A DNA stretch of 64,000 nucleotides. It comes from Plazaster borealis (lineage: Eukaryota; Echinodermata; Asteroidea; Forcipulatida; Labidiasteridae). Where the stretch lies: assembly GCA_021014325.1 (NCBI GenBank), contig CM037472.1, positions 6,262,001-6,326,000 on the forward strand. Direction: 5' to 3'. Both the position numbers and the translations under genes were made by a program. The notes beneath the pieces are model-generated. The model saw nothing but the letters and a program-made list of their open reading frames with translations. It had not been told where the DNA came from and did not search any database. How positions within the stretch are numbered: the first letter of the stretch is position 1; the number at the start of each line of letters is the position of its first letter. Below are positions 54,501 to 60,582 of this stretch, one piece after another.

Positions 54501-57500
54501 AGTTTCCCTTTCTCTTGACTTTCTCCCTCCAATTCAATCATTTTGTCTGTCTTTTGATGTTCAGTCCAATCACTCTAGGCATTTTCACCATTGTGCATAC
54601 CTTCATGCACATATCAAGTGTGATATCATTGATGATTGTCGCAATCTGATACCTGAAGAGACAATTGCACAAGACAAATCGTCCACTCTCCGCATTGTCA
54701 CAATGACGTATTGCTGATTGTCTTGCACGTCATGATGTGTGCACTGGATCCATACATGTACAAATGCACGTCTGCCCTTTTGAGAGTTGAGTGAAACAGC
54801 ACACGTATTATGGCAATTTATAAAGCTTGTCAGTCACTTAAAACTTGTTAGTCCCTCAATGCTGATCATTATGACTGTCTCTTCACAACAATATTCAGTT
54901 GCTTAAGGAAGATTGTCTCGGAAGCTAGCTTGTGAAGGAATCGTATCAAGTTAACTGTGCTTCCATCACTCGTATTATCGACACACGTATTATGGTGGAA
55001 ATCGCAATGTAACTCACAGTGCGGGTCTTGTGTTTCTATGCTGAAGGCAAAAGTCTGGCTCAGTGTTACCCGTACTGTTATCAGATCTAATTGTGTTAAA
55101 TAATGAATTAGTACGAGCGGCAGTACTATAAGCCATTCTCAGTTTTAAACATCAACGTCAGCGTACAATGTGATAAATGTGGATATGTGATTCAGCTTCT
55201 GTGAGAAGCAAGCATCTCACTTTTCATTATATCATGGTTTTTTCCTCTCTCTCCCATTCTCAACTCCACCTTCACTGAATTTGCCAGTGGGAAGTACAAC
55301 ACGCTGAGCGTACATATTCCCCGTGTCCCAACAGTTTGCTACAGGGCTGGTGCCTATTGCAATCCCAGGGTATCACAGACTTGACAAACACAGTGTGATT
55401 TTCACACCTAATCATGTAAATACCTGGCTCCAAAATTGAATCTGCTTCAAATAAAGAAAGAAAAAAAAGCTGTATACATAGCATTCTTTTTCAAAGTGTC
55501 TGTAGCCCCAGCAGGTTAATGCTTTGTTAACCTCCAGTCAGAAGTAGATGCCATTCATATGACCTTGTGCTATATATGCGGGTCCAAGTTCATTCAACTC
55601 TACAAACATTCAAGTCCTCTGTTGTGAGCGAGTATTTAACCCTTTTGCACTGCCGTGTGGTACTGTGTTAGCAGCCTGACACCTTTTAACATTCTCATCA
55701 GAGGCCTACATGTGTACTCGGCAATCAGTGTTCTCCTCAATCTAGCACATCGGGCTGATACACACGAATTGCAGGCCGATACGCAAAAAATATTTTTAAA
55801 ATACTTTTTTCATAGGTTATACATTCAACAGAAGAATTTTAAAAACACATTTAAAATGCTCCAGATTGCACAGTACAGCTTTACAATCAAACACATTCAG
55901 AGGACCTCGTTTTAATTCAACGTGCTTGCTTCGGCCAAACTTGCAAAATTTAGGTCCAGAATGACTTGACACTTTGACATTCTTGAAGAAAAAAACTCTG
56001 AGGAGAGCCCTGAGAAATGTCAAATACCTGTATCAGTGCTAATTAGTGTTACTTCAACTTCACAACCTTGTCATGCTTGTCCCAGGTATTTCTGCACATG
56101 GTATTTGGGGGAGGAAAAAACTGAATTATGGTACACACATGTGATGTAAAACAATTCAATGTCATAATGTGCACTGTATGTACACCTGTACATTCATAGA
56201 GAAAGGGTACATACGTGTATAGTTATGGAATTCTTCATTGGGTTTTCCCACGTTACCTGTAGCAAGAGAATCAACAAGATTTGAATCATTTCTTGCTTAA
56301 CCCTTTAGAAACCACAGCGGCCACAAACGGCTTGTACCAAAATGCCCATAGCGGCCGCAAACGGCTGCAAGATCTGACCTACTTCCACTCAATTAAAAAG
56401 GTCAAAGTAAAGGTCATAACCTGAATTGACATTTTCCAATGTTTCTCATGTTAACTTAGTATCTATATGTTTCTAAAAACAGAACCAAATTTTTGATTTA
56501 TAGTATTTGTCAGACACTTTTACAAGAAAAAATTGTTTCAAAAAAGTCATTGACAAAATCATGTCTAGGCGTATGGTGCTAAGTATACATGGATGAATGG
56601 TCTCTATAAGGGTTAATGACTTACTGATGAAACGAAACACTTCCAAATAGAATATTCCCAGATTGGTTTTTCTATTCATTATGTAAATGAAGCTTCTGAG
56701 TTCCATGCATTGCATGAATGGCTGAACACAAATGCACTGGACCGAATAAACTTGAAGCATGTTTCATGAATAATTTTTTTTTACTGTGTTCAGTTTATGG
56801 TTCACAATATTATTTACAAAATAAAAAAAGAGAATGTACCTGTTAATGAGGAATGAAATGTAACCATATGTCATGTGTTATGAACCTGCGTCAGACACAA
56901 ATCAACTCTACTTAAGAGAATAATACATCAAGTAGGTGTGATAATTGCATAAGGGATAAATAATATTATTTTGGTTTTTACGCTACACCGATTTATGGTT
57001 AGCACTGTAAACTCAGTGGAAAAAACACAGGCATACAATTTCCTTTTAGCGTGAGGGTTAGTACTGGTATTAACTTTAATTTTAAAAAAAGGAGTTTTCA
57101 AATTTGTAAATTTAATTTATAGGTTGCCAATCCTGTACTTAATATATTTAACAAGAAGTACATGTATTTATGTAAGCCATACTGGAATGAACAAATGGAC
57201 ACCATGTATGTTATCACTGATTATGTAATGTCTAGTCTGTGGAATTTCCTGTGACCCCCTCTTGCTGTGAAGGAAGGTCATAGAAATACTCAATTTGAGC
57301 TGATTGTTTTTATTGTTTTATGATCGCATTAAAAGGCAATCGTGACTTTGAATCCTACCTCAAAGCTTTGATTGAATACTTACAGTTCTTGGGCCTGATA
57401 CTTTGGTCTTGTAAGGGCTGGACTGGCCTCTTTGTAGAAATAAATGTTCCATTTGTTTTGTCAGTGTATCTGATAGTACCAGTTTTAAATATCTACATTG

Positions 57501-60500
57501 AATAAATGATTCAAACAGACAAAATGTAGTTAAGAATTTGCAAAATGTTGGCAAATGCATCTTGACAGTTTCTTCTGTGCTGTTTTACCCCCCCCCCCCA
57601 CCTAATGCAATCAGTGCCACTAACAGTAGAGACTGACTGCTCGTGCAAAGTGGATGAATATGACAAATGAGTGCCAAGAATGTGCAGGTTTGTAATTGAT
57701 TGTGGAAATTGACCCTGGTTCTTCCAGGCCACTGTCCCTGCTCCAGTACTACAGGGTACTAAGACAGGTTTGAAGCAAGGAGAGTTGAGAGTGAGGTCGA
57801 TATTAGCAACATGCCCCAGTGAAAGTATAAAAAAATACCCTGGGAAGGATTGAAAACAAGCTCCATGTACACGTACTGCATGTTTTTTTCCTCATGGTTG
57901 TGCATGTACTGTACAAGCCATATGGTACTATTCATGAAGATTTTAAAGCATTGCACTAAACAATGGACAAGGCAGAACTCAAATTACTGTGGGCCAGAGG
58001 CCAGTGAGGTTAGCAGTGGGCTAGTCAACTCAAGACACAACAAGTCTGGTGGTCTTGCATTTTTAAATTCAGCCTTACCCTAGACATGTAGGCCTATGTC
58101 TAACCAGCTTGCACATATTTTCTCAAGCCTGCTTATCTCTAGTTTAGTAACAATTTTGAGCTACACAGGCCCTGTTGTCTTGTGGAAATTTTCACCAAAT
58201 GTGAGCCTTCCGAGGCATTGCAAAATGCAATTTAATGATATTATTAGAAAGGTTTTAAGAAACTTATGGGTGACTAGCATGACTAGTAAGTTCCATGTTG
58301 GAAAAAGATTTCATGTGTATCAGTGCCTGGGACTTCATTCTTGTGTGGCAAGGCCAAGTCAGAAAGTACACTTCAAGTTGAAAATCGGAATGTACATTGG
58401 AATGATTTGAGGGGTGTCAACCCTCGAGTTAGTTCAGGCTGGTAAAAGCTGTTTAGTTTAGGTCTGCTTATGATCAATTTGTGTGTTCAAAGGATTAATT
58501 TGTATGTTTTTATTGGTGTGATGCTAAAACGAAGTATAGAATTTGAGATCCATTACTGTGTCTGTTTGTGGGTTTTTTTTCAACAATAACCTTATAGAAT
58601 CATGAACTGATAATTAGTCAAAACTTGCAAAGGTTAGGTTGGGTTTTTGATCTTCGTAAAGTTTGTAGTATATACTTAGTCTTTACCTTTTTGTGCATCA
58701 GCACCCTGAGGGCAGTGTGGAAACAAAATGCATGCTATCAGTGAGATTTTTAACCACGATTACTCATTGACCCCCCCCCCCCCTGATATTATAAACATGT
58801 ATGCATAATGTGTGTGTATGCCCAAGCCCTAACCCTATCACTGGCGGCAAACACACCCTTTGGACTGAGCAAATCTTGGGAACAAGGCTTGTGGCTCGGT
58901 CAATATTGACCGACTGAATATCAAGATGGACTCAGATACACACTGCCACGTTGTGCTAGAATCATGTGATATATCAAGGGTTGTGTCTTATCAGCATATT
59001 AATAAATCCCTGGATAGAAACAGGATTTTTTTTCACCCTCTGCAGAGAAAGCTATGTCCCGGGTGCACAAATTTTACATACATTTAGTACAATGATAATT
59101 TAATTGTATTAAAGAAGGGATTTACACTTGTTTTAAACTTGTGAAAACTTTTTGTTTTTACTAAAATTTATTTTGTTGTCAACATAAAAAAAGGTTGCAT
59201 TTCCAATGGGTGTTTGTTTACGAGTTTAAGTTTTCTGATAAAAATATTATACTTAAATAATATCATAGCTCCTCAGAGGAAACAATTTTATACAAAGAGA
59301 AGAGATTTGCATAAATATAACTCCAATAATCTGTGTCTTTCGTATTAAAAAAGAAACTTTTTGGTGGAAACTCCTCAACTGTCTGTATTAATTAATCCAT
59401 TTTTGCCTTTTGTTTTCTTGATTGTTATTGCAGGTGAAAGTTGTCGTGCCAAACAGTACAGCTGGTCTGATCATAGGCAAAGCTGGGGCTATGATCAAAC
59501 ACATCATGGAGCAGAGCGGGTCTCGGGTTCAAATCTCACAGAAATCAGACGGCATCACACTCACGGAACGGGTAATCACAATTACGGGGGAGGGGGATCC
59601 AAACAAAAAAGCCTTGTCTTTCATCGTTGACAAAGTGCAAGAGGATCCACAGAGTGGCAGTTGTAACAACCTGAGCTACGCCACTGCCACGTTCCCCGTG
59701 GCTAATTCCAATCCCACAGGTTCTCCATTCGCAGACAACGCTGTCGCGGCTGTGGTTCCCACCTCCGTGGTCAAGGCCCAGATTCCTATGACCCCTGCAG
59801 GGCTAGCAGGGCTTCCAGCTTCAGCTTTAGGTGCTACTGGTGTTTCCATCCCCCAACAGTCCTTTGCTCGGGTGCCAACGACTTTATCATATAGTGCAGG
59901 TGATGCAGCAGCCATTAATGCCCTAAATACCTTAGCTAGTTATAATTATACCATAGGGGGTATTCCAGTGCCTGCTGGATTAGCGGCACATGGTTCCCTG
60001 TTTGCTGGTACCCCGGCTCATATGCAGCATGCGCAGATGATCCCATCGGGTTTACTAGGTACGTATCAAGTTGCAGCAGTCGCTGGTAGTCCTAAAACAA
60101 CTCCGCCCAGTCAATTAAACCTATCGTGTTCAGTTGCAGAGAACCCTATGCTCAATGGCTCCCCCACATTTACCGTCCCAAGTCACCACCTTCAAGAGTC
60201 CACAGTGCCTGGCATGGGGGTCGCAGGGCCAATAGGCAGCCTCACAAGTATGGGTGCTGGCGTGGGTGCCTTTCCCCTTCAACAAGATTCCATACCCACC
60301 CATAGTCTCAAAGATATCTCCAGGGACACTATTTTGGAAATTGACGTTCCCGAAAACCTTGTTGGTGCTATTCTGGGCAAGCGAGGGCAGACTCTGGTGG
60401 AGTTCCAAACTACCTCGGGTGCTAAAATTCAGATTTCAAAGAAAGGGGAGTATGTCCCAGGTACACGTAACCGCAAAGTGACCATTACAGGAGCTCCAAA

Positions 60501-60582
60501 CCAGGCCCAACTTGCCCACTTCTTTGTCACTCAAAAGGTGGCTCAAGAAGAGCAAAACCGAGCATTAAAGGGGACCACATAG
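378..60582 (+). CDS. NOVA: NOVA family RNA-binding splicing regulator (whole gene, 4 coding exons)
   Basis: The CDS is join(378-564, 18715-18861, 45307-45458, 59434-60582): 1635 nt, 544 residues, stop TAG. Three KH domains are seen: KH1 about residues 67-139, KH2 about 163-235 and KH3 about 460-530, with an Ala/Gly/Pro-rich linker between KH2 and KH3. The order, the basic N-terminal segment, the stretch DPQSGS...[10 protein letters not shown] after KH2 and ALNTLASY in the linker are hallmarks of NOVA. Human NOVA1 is about 507-510 residues, so this is full length. Known for the family: a nuclear protein that binds YCAY clusters in neuronal pre-mRNA and drives exon inclusion or skipping depending on position. 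All introns are GT-AG and the phases are consistent. Because NOVA1 and NOVA2 arose by vertebrate duplication, this is best read as the single orthologue of both. Upstream 5' UTR exons outside the window cannot be excluded. Confidence 0.97.
4092..4284 (-). repeat. tRNA-derived SINE, copy a
   Basis: On the minus strand this shows a leader (GGCTTCTGACTGG...GGGAGACCACCAACATAGGG) followed by a degenerate tRNA-like head with box A TAGCTCAGGTGG. It aligns with the better-preserved copies at 14824-14999 and 37200-37374. The leader's short G run has expanded to 25 G here. Box B is badly diverged, so it is not a functional tRNA. Confidence 0.7.
4240..4264 (+). repeat. Poly(G) run of 25
   Basis: This is a homopolymer inside the SINE, at the place where sister copies read TTCAGGGGTGCCAG or TTTAGGGGTGCTGG. 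Confidence 0.95.
4975..5325. repeat. AAATGCAACA-rich diverged repeat
   Basis: At least seven copies of AATGCAACA or its complement occur in about 300 bp in both orientations (for example near 5030, 5061, 5090, 5179, 5214 and 5292). One edge reads TAACCCTAACCCC and the other is an inverted-looking GGTTAGGGGTAAAGG. No coding capacity is recognised. Confidence 0.45.
6464..6515 (+). repeat. 13-bp tandem repeat, 4 copies
   Basis: The unit GCCACACTGTAAA starts at 6464, 6477, 6490 and 6503. The last copy degenerates. Confidence 0.9.
6800..6915 (-). repeat. 22-bp minisatellite (GGCAACTGCCTTGATGCCCC family)
   Basis: The plus-strand unit AAGGGGCATCAAGGCAGTTG plus CC starts at 6819, 6841 and 6863, with diverged copies on either side. 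The same words (GGCAATTGCC, TTGATGCCC) recur at 13861-13995 in the opposite orientation, so this is a dispersed family. Confidence 0.8.
7407..8194. mobile_element. hAT-like non-autonomous element (788 bp, 5-bp TSD CAATG)
   Basis: The left terminus CAGGGGTTTCCCTTAAC is inverted at the right end (complement CAGGGTTCGACCTTAGC). Flanking CAATG is duplicated at 7402-7406 and 8195-8199. Both subterminal regions contain ACTCGCCCGG-type motifs. No transposase is recognised; the longest frame inside (7396-7728, minus) overlaps the terminus and looks accidental. The CAG...CTG ends resemble hAT ends, but a 5-bp duplication is short for that superfamily, so the assignment is tentative. Confidence 0.7.
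8247..8416. mobile_element. Short inverted-repeat element with TTTGGACACCC motifs
   Basis: TTTGGACACC recurs four times. The ends are CAGTGTTAGCCAGAGG and, inverted, CAAGGTTTTAGACAGG. No clear target duplication is seen. It resembles the other CAG-terminated families of this window. Confidence 0.45.
10020..10140. repeat. Dispersed repeat (GCCATCTTAGAGGTAAA family)
   Basis: It shares GCCATCTTAGAGGTAAA, ATGAAACAATTGAAAC and an AGGAT(G)GCCAATGA segment with the pair of copies near 53430-53780. Boundaries are uncertain. Confidence 0.55.
10616..10790 (+). repeat. Tandem repeat of 56-60 bp, 3 copies
   Basis: GACATTTACAATATGGTGAA recurs starting at 10631, 10687 and 10747, followed each time by GGA-TATT-CAAAAAAAG-like sequence. 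Confidence 0.9.
11071..11605. mobile_element. CAG-terminated inverted-repeat element (535 bp, TSD TGTAT)
   Basis: The left end CAGTGTTCTCCAAC is exactly inverted at the right end (GTTGGAGAACACTG). TGTAT flanks both sides (11066-11070 and 11606-11610). The interior has a GC-rich GCGAGCCCGAAGCGCGAAGC block, then GATGCTCTGTGGTGCA and an A/T-rich core. A truncated relative is at 52925-53195. No transposase frame is seen. Confidence 0.75.
11965..12060. repeat. Fragment of the CTGGCC/AAGACCACCAGACTTGT dispersed family
   Basis: It shares CACAAGACCACCAGACTTGT and AATGCTAAAATCACTGGCC with inverted copies at 49898-50230 and 57983-58200. A further fragment (ACTGGCCAAATGCTAAATTTACTGG) is at 13005-13080. 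Confidence 0.5.
13861..13995 (+). repeat. 22-bp-type minisatellite fragment
   Basis: GGCAATTGCCTCAATGCCCC and ATTGCCTTGGTGCCCCTTG match the unit of the array at 6800-6915 in the opposite orientation. Confidence 0.65.
14824..14999 (-). repeat. tRNA-derived SINE, copy b
   Basis: On the minus strand, the leader with CCGCCAACATAGGG is followed by a tRNA-like head (14933 down to 14862) with box A TAGCTCAGTTGG and box B GGTTCAAATCC, both close to the pol III consensus. The anticodon-loop equivalent reads ATGTTAA. The acceptor stem does not pair, so this is a SINE and not a tRNA gene. The tail contains GTTCAACCCCAAATCATTT. It is the best-preserved of four copies. Confidence 0.8.
16333..16642. mobile_element. 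CAG-terminated inverted-repeat element (310 bp)
   Basis: The ends are CAGGGTTCTCCCCATG and, inverted, CAGGGTTCTCCCCAGG. The flanks GAACC (16328-16332) and GAATC (16643-16647) differ at one base, a possible 5-bp duplication. The interior contains GGCCGATA-CGCA and GCTCCAGATTGCACAGT, shared with the element at 55726-56012. No coding capacity. Confidence 0.75.
17225..17487 (-). repeat. tRNA-Leu/Ser-type SINE
   Basis: On the minus strand, starting at 17487, box A TGGCCGAGCGG and box B GGTTCGAGTCC match the pol III promoter consensus, and their spacing allows a long variable arm as in class II tRNAs. Next comes ACACTTGTGTCCCTAAGCAA, of a type shared by several deuterostome SINEs, and ACCCATGGGTGTAAATGGGT. 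It is a different family from the SINEs at 4092, 14824, 37200 and 39081. Confidence 0.75.
18715..18861 (+). CDS. NOVA: NOVA coding exon 2: first half of KH1
   Basis: The exon encodes residues 63-111 and the first base of Gly112. It holds the start of KH1 ([10 protein letters not shown]) and the RNA-gripping loop IIGKGGQT with GKGG at residues 84-87, ending at DFYPG exactly as vertebrate NOVA KH1 does. The acceptor has a long pyrimidine tract ending in GTTTCAG and the donor is CAG|GTAAGA, so both sites are strong. The exon is 147 nt and symmetric (phase 1 in, phase 1 out); skipping it would keep frame but delete the KH1 GXXG loop. An inverted-repeat element begins about 28 nt past the donor. 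Confidence 0.96.
18890..19087. mobile_element. CAG-terminated inverted-repeat element next to exon 2
   Basis: The ends are CAGGGTTTCCAGCAGGACC and, inverted, CAGCATTCTCCCTTAAC. In reverse complement it aligns along its length with the element at 44163-44772 (shared CAGGACCAGTTAGC, CCATATTTCATATTAAATA, GAACTAGCCAGC and GCATTTGGCCAG). It lacks the TTAA element that interrupts that copy; the empty site is TCAA at 18981-18984. It starts 28 nt after the exon 2 donor. Confidence 0.7.
20430..20815. repeat. Long imperfect foldback with a strong central hairpin
   Basis: The outer arms GTTTCAACATGT...GGACATGCAGGCT (from about 20490) and their complement (to about 20767) are well preserved. Outward similarity continues to about 20430 and 20815 (TTAGCAGTTT on both arms). 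The centre at 20617-20690 is a hairpin with arms of about 35 nt around a 5-nt loop. It is probably a MITE-like foldback. Confidence 0.65.
28489..30020 (+). repeat. Tandem array of alternating ~90/~70-bp units, interrupted by a MITE
   Basis: CCAA(C/T)CAAAGAT recurs near 28541, 29631, 29721, 29792 and 29880, with diverged copies at 29950 and 30012, giving steps of about 90, 71, 88 and 70 (a dimer of about 160 bp). The longer unit differs by a duplicated 16-mer AGGCCATGCAGCAGCC. Each unit has a (T/A)CTCTGTCAGGC core. The array is split by the element at 28565-29581. It is not CRISPR: the units are contiguous and no unique spacers exist. Confidence 0.85.
28565..29581. mobile_element. 1,017-bp MITE inserted in the tandem array (TSD TAT)
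   Basis: The ends are GGGCATGTTCACACGAGTA and, inverted, GGGTACGTTCACACGAGTA. TAT flanks both sides (28562-28564 and 29582-29584). Removing the element restores array sequence (AGTAGGTC-TAT-AACATTC against the unit AGGTCTTTAACGTTC). Subterminal GAAGTTAGCAGC motifs are repeated many times at the right end. No transposase is recognised. Confidence 0.85.
30599..31018 (+). repeat. Direct tandem duplication of ~210 bp
   Basis: GAACAATACAAC starts at 30609 and 30819. Both copies carry AAAGCCCCATTGAACTCAAC, AGGATC-GG-GTTCACTTG and CCTAGCTCACT.ATCCTC in the same order. Divergence shows it is old. Confidence 0.85.
32417..32955. mobile_element. TTAA-flanked inverted-repeat element, copy 1
   Basis: TTAA at both ends (32417-32420 and 32952-32955) with termini AGGCACTGAACACGTTTGG and, inverted, AGGTATCGTACACGTTTGG. 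It is collinear with the reverse complement of copy 2 at 44272-44656 (ATAAAATAACAA.CCTGTGAAAA, CTCAATTGGTC, TTTTATACTATC and other blocks). It is itself interrupted by the 159-bp foldback at 32470-32628. I remember this family as abundant in sea-star sequence. Non-autonomous. Confidence 0.85.
32470..32628. mobile_element. 159-bp foldback nested in the TTAA element
   Basis: The long termini GCCCTTTTCGAAACGACCGG and their exact inverse at the other end continue into GCTTCGGCTT...; most of the element can pair with itself. CTTGG is present on both sides (32465-32469 and 32629-32633). The sister TTAA element lacks it at the equivalent position, which reads CTTAGTGTATT in that copy. Confidence 0.85.
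33848..34371. mobile_element. 524-bp inverted-repeat element (TTTTCACGAAGAGCCAC motifs)
   Basis: The left end is TCACCATTTTCACGAAGAG and the right end is its inverse with few changes (TCACCGTTTTCACAAAGAG). The GTTTTCACGAARAGCCACA motif recurs near 33855, 34011 and 34143. No clear target duplication. Confidence 0.7.
34828..34940. repeat. Short foldback (TACTGCTATGGCT family)
   Basis: GGCGGATACTGCTATGGCTG is matched by inverted CATAGCCATAGCAGTAACCC. A related foldback at 53962-54071 starts AAATGGCGGCTACAGCTATGG-like and ends GTAGCTGTAGCCACCAATTT. Confidence 0.6.
35342..36582. mobile_element. PIF/Harbinger-like element (1,241 bp, TSD TTA)
   Basis: The ends are GGCCAAATAA and TTATTTGGCC, with extended inverted similarity through ACCAGTTGATCGTCC and AGTAAATAGTAAATAGTAA-like tracts. 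TTA flanks both sides (35339-35341 and 36583-36585), the usual PIF/Harbinger duplication. A 135-codon frame at 35844-36251 lies inside but begins at GTG (first ATG at 35955) and shows no transposase motif I know. The ends are good; the superfamily call is inference. Confidence 0.75.
37200..37374 (-). repeat. tRNA-derived SINE, copy c
   Basis: Same family and orientation as copy b: tail AAATGATTTGGGGTTGAAC on the plus strand, box B complement GGATTTGAACC, and leader GTTGGCGGTCTCCCTATTTT. Box A reads CAGCTCAGTTGG on the minus strand. Confidence 0.8.
39081..39165 (+). repeat. tRNA-derived SINE, copy d (head only)
   Basis: Plus-strand CTGCCAACATTAGGGCTAA is followed by a diverged head (AGTTGGTAGAGCACCGGCAC, then CGCTGGTTCAAATC). 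It lacks the long leader and tail of copies b and c. Confidence 0.65.
39488..40077 (+). repeat. Pair of direct repeats ~470 bp apart
   Basis: 39491-39590 and 39964-40075 share AAAAGCTACAC, AATAGCAATACAA, CTT.GGTCAAAACA.TTTTTT and GAGGCCAT in order. The sequence between them is unassigned. Confidence 0.65.
44163..44772. mobile_element. CAG-terminated element inside repeat C, itself interrupted
   Basis: Its ends are CAGGAAG and, inverted, CAGGATTTGCC. In reverse complement it aligns with 18890-19087. A TTAA element (44272-44656) sits in its middle. Target duplication is not clear. Confidence 0.7.
44272..44656. mobile_element. TTAA-flanked inverted-repeat element, copy 2
   Basis: TTAA is at both ends (44272-44275 and 44653-44656); termini are AGGCACTGGACACATTTGG and, inverted, AGGCACTGGACAAAATTGG. 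The centre is a hairpin (GACTTCAGGCCTGAAGCC). It is 385 bp, inverted relative to copy 1 and without that copy's nested foldback. TTAA duplications point to a piggyBac-type transposase. Confidence 0.88.
45307..45458 (+). CDS. NOVA: NOVA coding exon 3: second half of KH1 and KH1-KH2 spacer
   Basis: The exon encodes residues 112-162: [18 protein letters not shown] completes KH1, and a spacer ending PPDRARQ corresponds to the vertebrate spacer ending in IKQ. It is 152 nt (phase 1 in, phase 0 out), so skipping it would shift the frame. Both splice sites look weak: the acceptor ends CCCCAAG after a purine-interrupted tract, and the donor is CAG|GTATTT. In vertebrate NOVA1 a short phospho-regulated cassette exon lies in the intron that follows; I did not recognise one here. 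Confidence 0.95.
45833..46145 (+). repeat. Dispersed repeat C, uninterrupted copy
   Basis: This copy reads straight through the site that is occupied in the copy at 43901-44828 (CAAATCGTGCTCTGTGGCTC), so it gives the pre-insertion state. Confidence 0.8.
48180..48208 (+). repeat. (AAT)n microsatellite preceded by a C14 run
   Basis: About nine AAT triplets follow the C14 tract at 48158-48171 and an A-rich spacer. Confidence 0.9.
49898..50230. repeat. Dispersed CTGGCC/AAGTCT family, longer copy
   Basis: It contains AAGGCCAGTGATTTTAGCA, GACAAGTCTAGCGGTCTTGT and, further right, GAGCTACAAGCCCTGTAGTCT. The same blocks in the same order occur at 57983-58200. Confidence 0.6.
52925..53195. mobile_element. 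Truncated relative of the 11071-11605 element
   Basis: It shares ATGCTCTGTG, a GCA-TCT-AGGTGA-TCCTG block, AGAAAGCGTGG and a final GTTGGAGAACACTG. The left inverted terminus is not found, so the head is lost or too diverged. Confidence 0.6.
53430..53780 (+). repeat. Two tandem copies of the GCCATCTTAGAGG family
   Basis: Copies at about 53430-53560 and 53640-53780 share GTCATCAAG.(C/G)GCCATCT, GATGATGAAACAAT, ACTAGGATT and GAGG(A/G)CGCCCT. A third copy is at 10020-10140. Confidence 0.65.
53962..54071. repeat. Short foldback (GGCGGCTACAGCTATGG)
   Basis: The left arm GGCGGCTACAGCTATGG is inverted at the right as CTGTAGCCACC, with additional GTAGCCGTAGC. Related to 34828-34940. Confidence 0.65.
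55726..56012. mobile_element. CAG-terminated inverted-repeat element (287 bp)
   Basis: The ends are CAGTGTTCTCCTCA and, inverted, CAGGGCTCTCCTCAGAG. The interior GGCCGATACGCAAA, ATGCTCCAGATTGCACAGT and TTTAGGTCCAGAATG are shared with 16333-16642. No target duplication is visible. Confidence 0.75.
56297..56616. mobile_element. piggyBac-like MITE (320 bp, TTAA)
   Basis: TTAA at both ends (56297-56300 and 56613-56616) with termini CCCTTTAGAAACCA and, inverted, CCCTTATAGAGACCA. TTAA plus CCCTT ends fit the piggyBac superfamily. The interior starts with a GC-rich direct repeat (AGCGGCC.CAAACGGCT twice). No transposase. Confidence 0.8.
57983..58200. repeat. Dispersed CTGGCC/AAGTCT family, shorter copy
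   Basis: GGCCAGTGAGGTTAGCAGT, ACAAGTCTGGTGGTCTTGCA and GAGCTACACAGGCCCTGTTGT match 49898-50230 in order. Confidence 0.6.
59434..60582 (+). CDS. NOVA: NOVA coding exon 4: KH2, linker, KH3 and stop
   Basis: The exon encodes residues 163-544. KH2 starts [18 protein letters not shown], with the GXXG loop as GKAG (177-180). After DPQSGS comes [10 protein letters not shown], then a linker of about 225 residues rich in Ala, Gly, Pro and Ser containing ALNTLASY (325-332). KH3 starts at about residue 460, with [14 protein letters not shown] (loop GKRG, 477-480) and the strongly conserved [18 protein letters not shown]. The C-terminus is a short tail ending KGTT. The acceptor is a strong pyrimidine tract ending ATTGCAG. 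Having KH2, linker and KH3 in one large last exon matches my recollection of vertebrate NOVA. The linker is less alanine-rich than in mammals. Confidence 0.97.
   Translation: MKVVVPNSTAGLIIGKAGAMIKHIMEQSGSRVQISQKSDGITLTERVITITGEGDPNKKALSFIVDKVQEDPQSGSCNNLSYATATFPVANSNPTGSPFADNAVAAVVPTSVVKAQIPMTPAGLAGLPASALGATGVSIPQQSFARVPTTLSYSAGDAAAINALNTLASYNYTIGGIPVPAGLAAHGSLFAGTPAHMQHAQMIPSGLLGTYQVAAVAGSPKTTPPSQLNLSCSVAENPMLNGSPTFTVPSHHLQESTVPGMGVAGPIGSLTSMGAGVGAFPLQQDSIPTHSLKDISRDTILEIDVPENLVGAILGKRGQTLVEFQTTSGAKIQISKKGEYVPGTRNRKVTITGAPNQAQLAHFFVTQKVAQEEQNRALKGTT

Larger units (their letters stand above)
45459..59433 (+). other. Intron 3 of NOVA (13,975 bp)
   Basis: Donor GTATTT (weak), acceptor TTGCAG (strong), phase 0. 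This is the position of the vertebrate NOVA1 cassette exon, but no matching short exon was recognised. Named repeats are listed separately. 46150-49890, 50230-52920, 54080-55720 and 56620-57980 hold no gene or named element that I can support. Confidence 0.93.
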
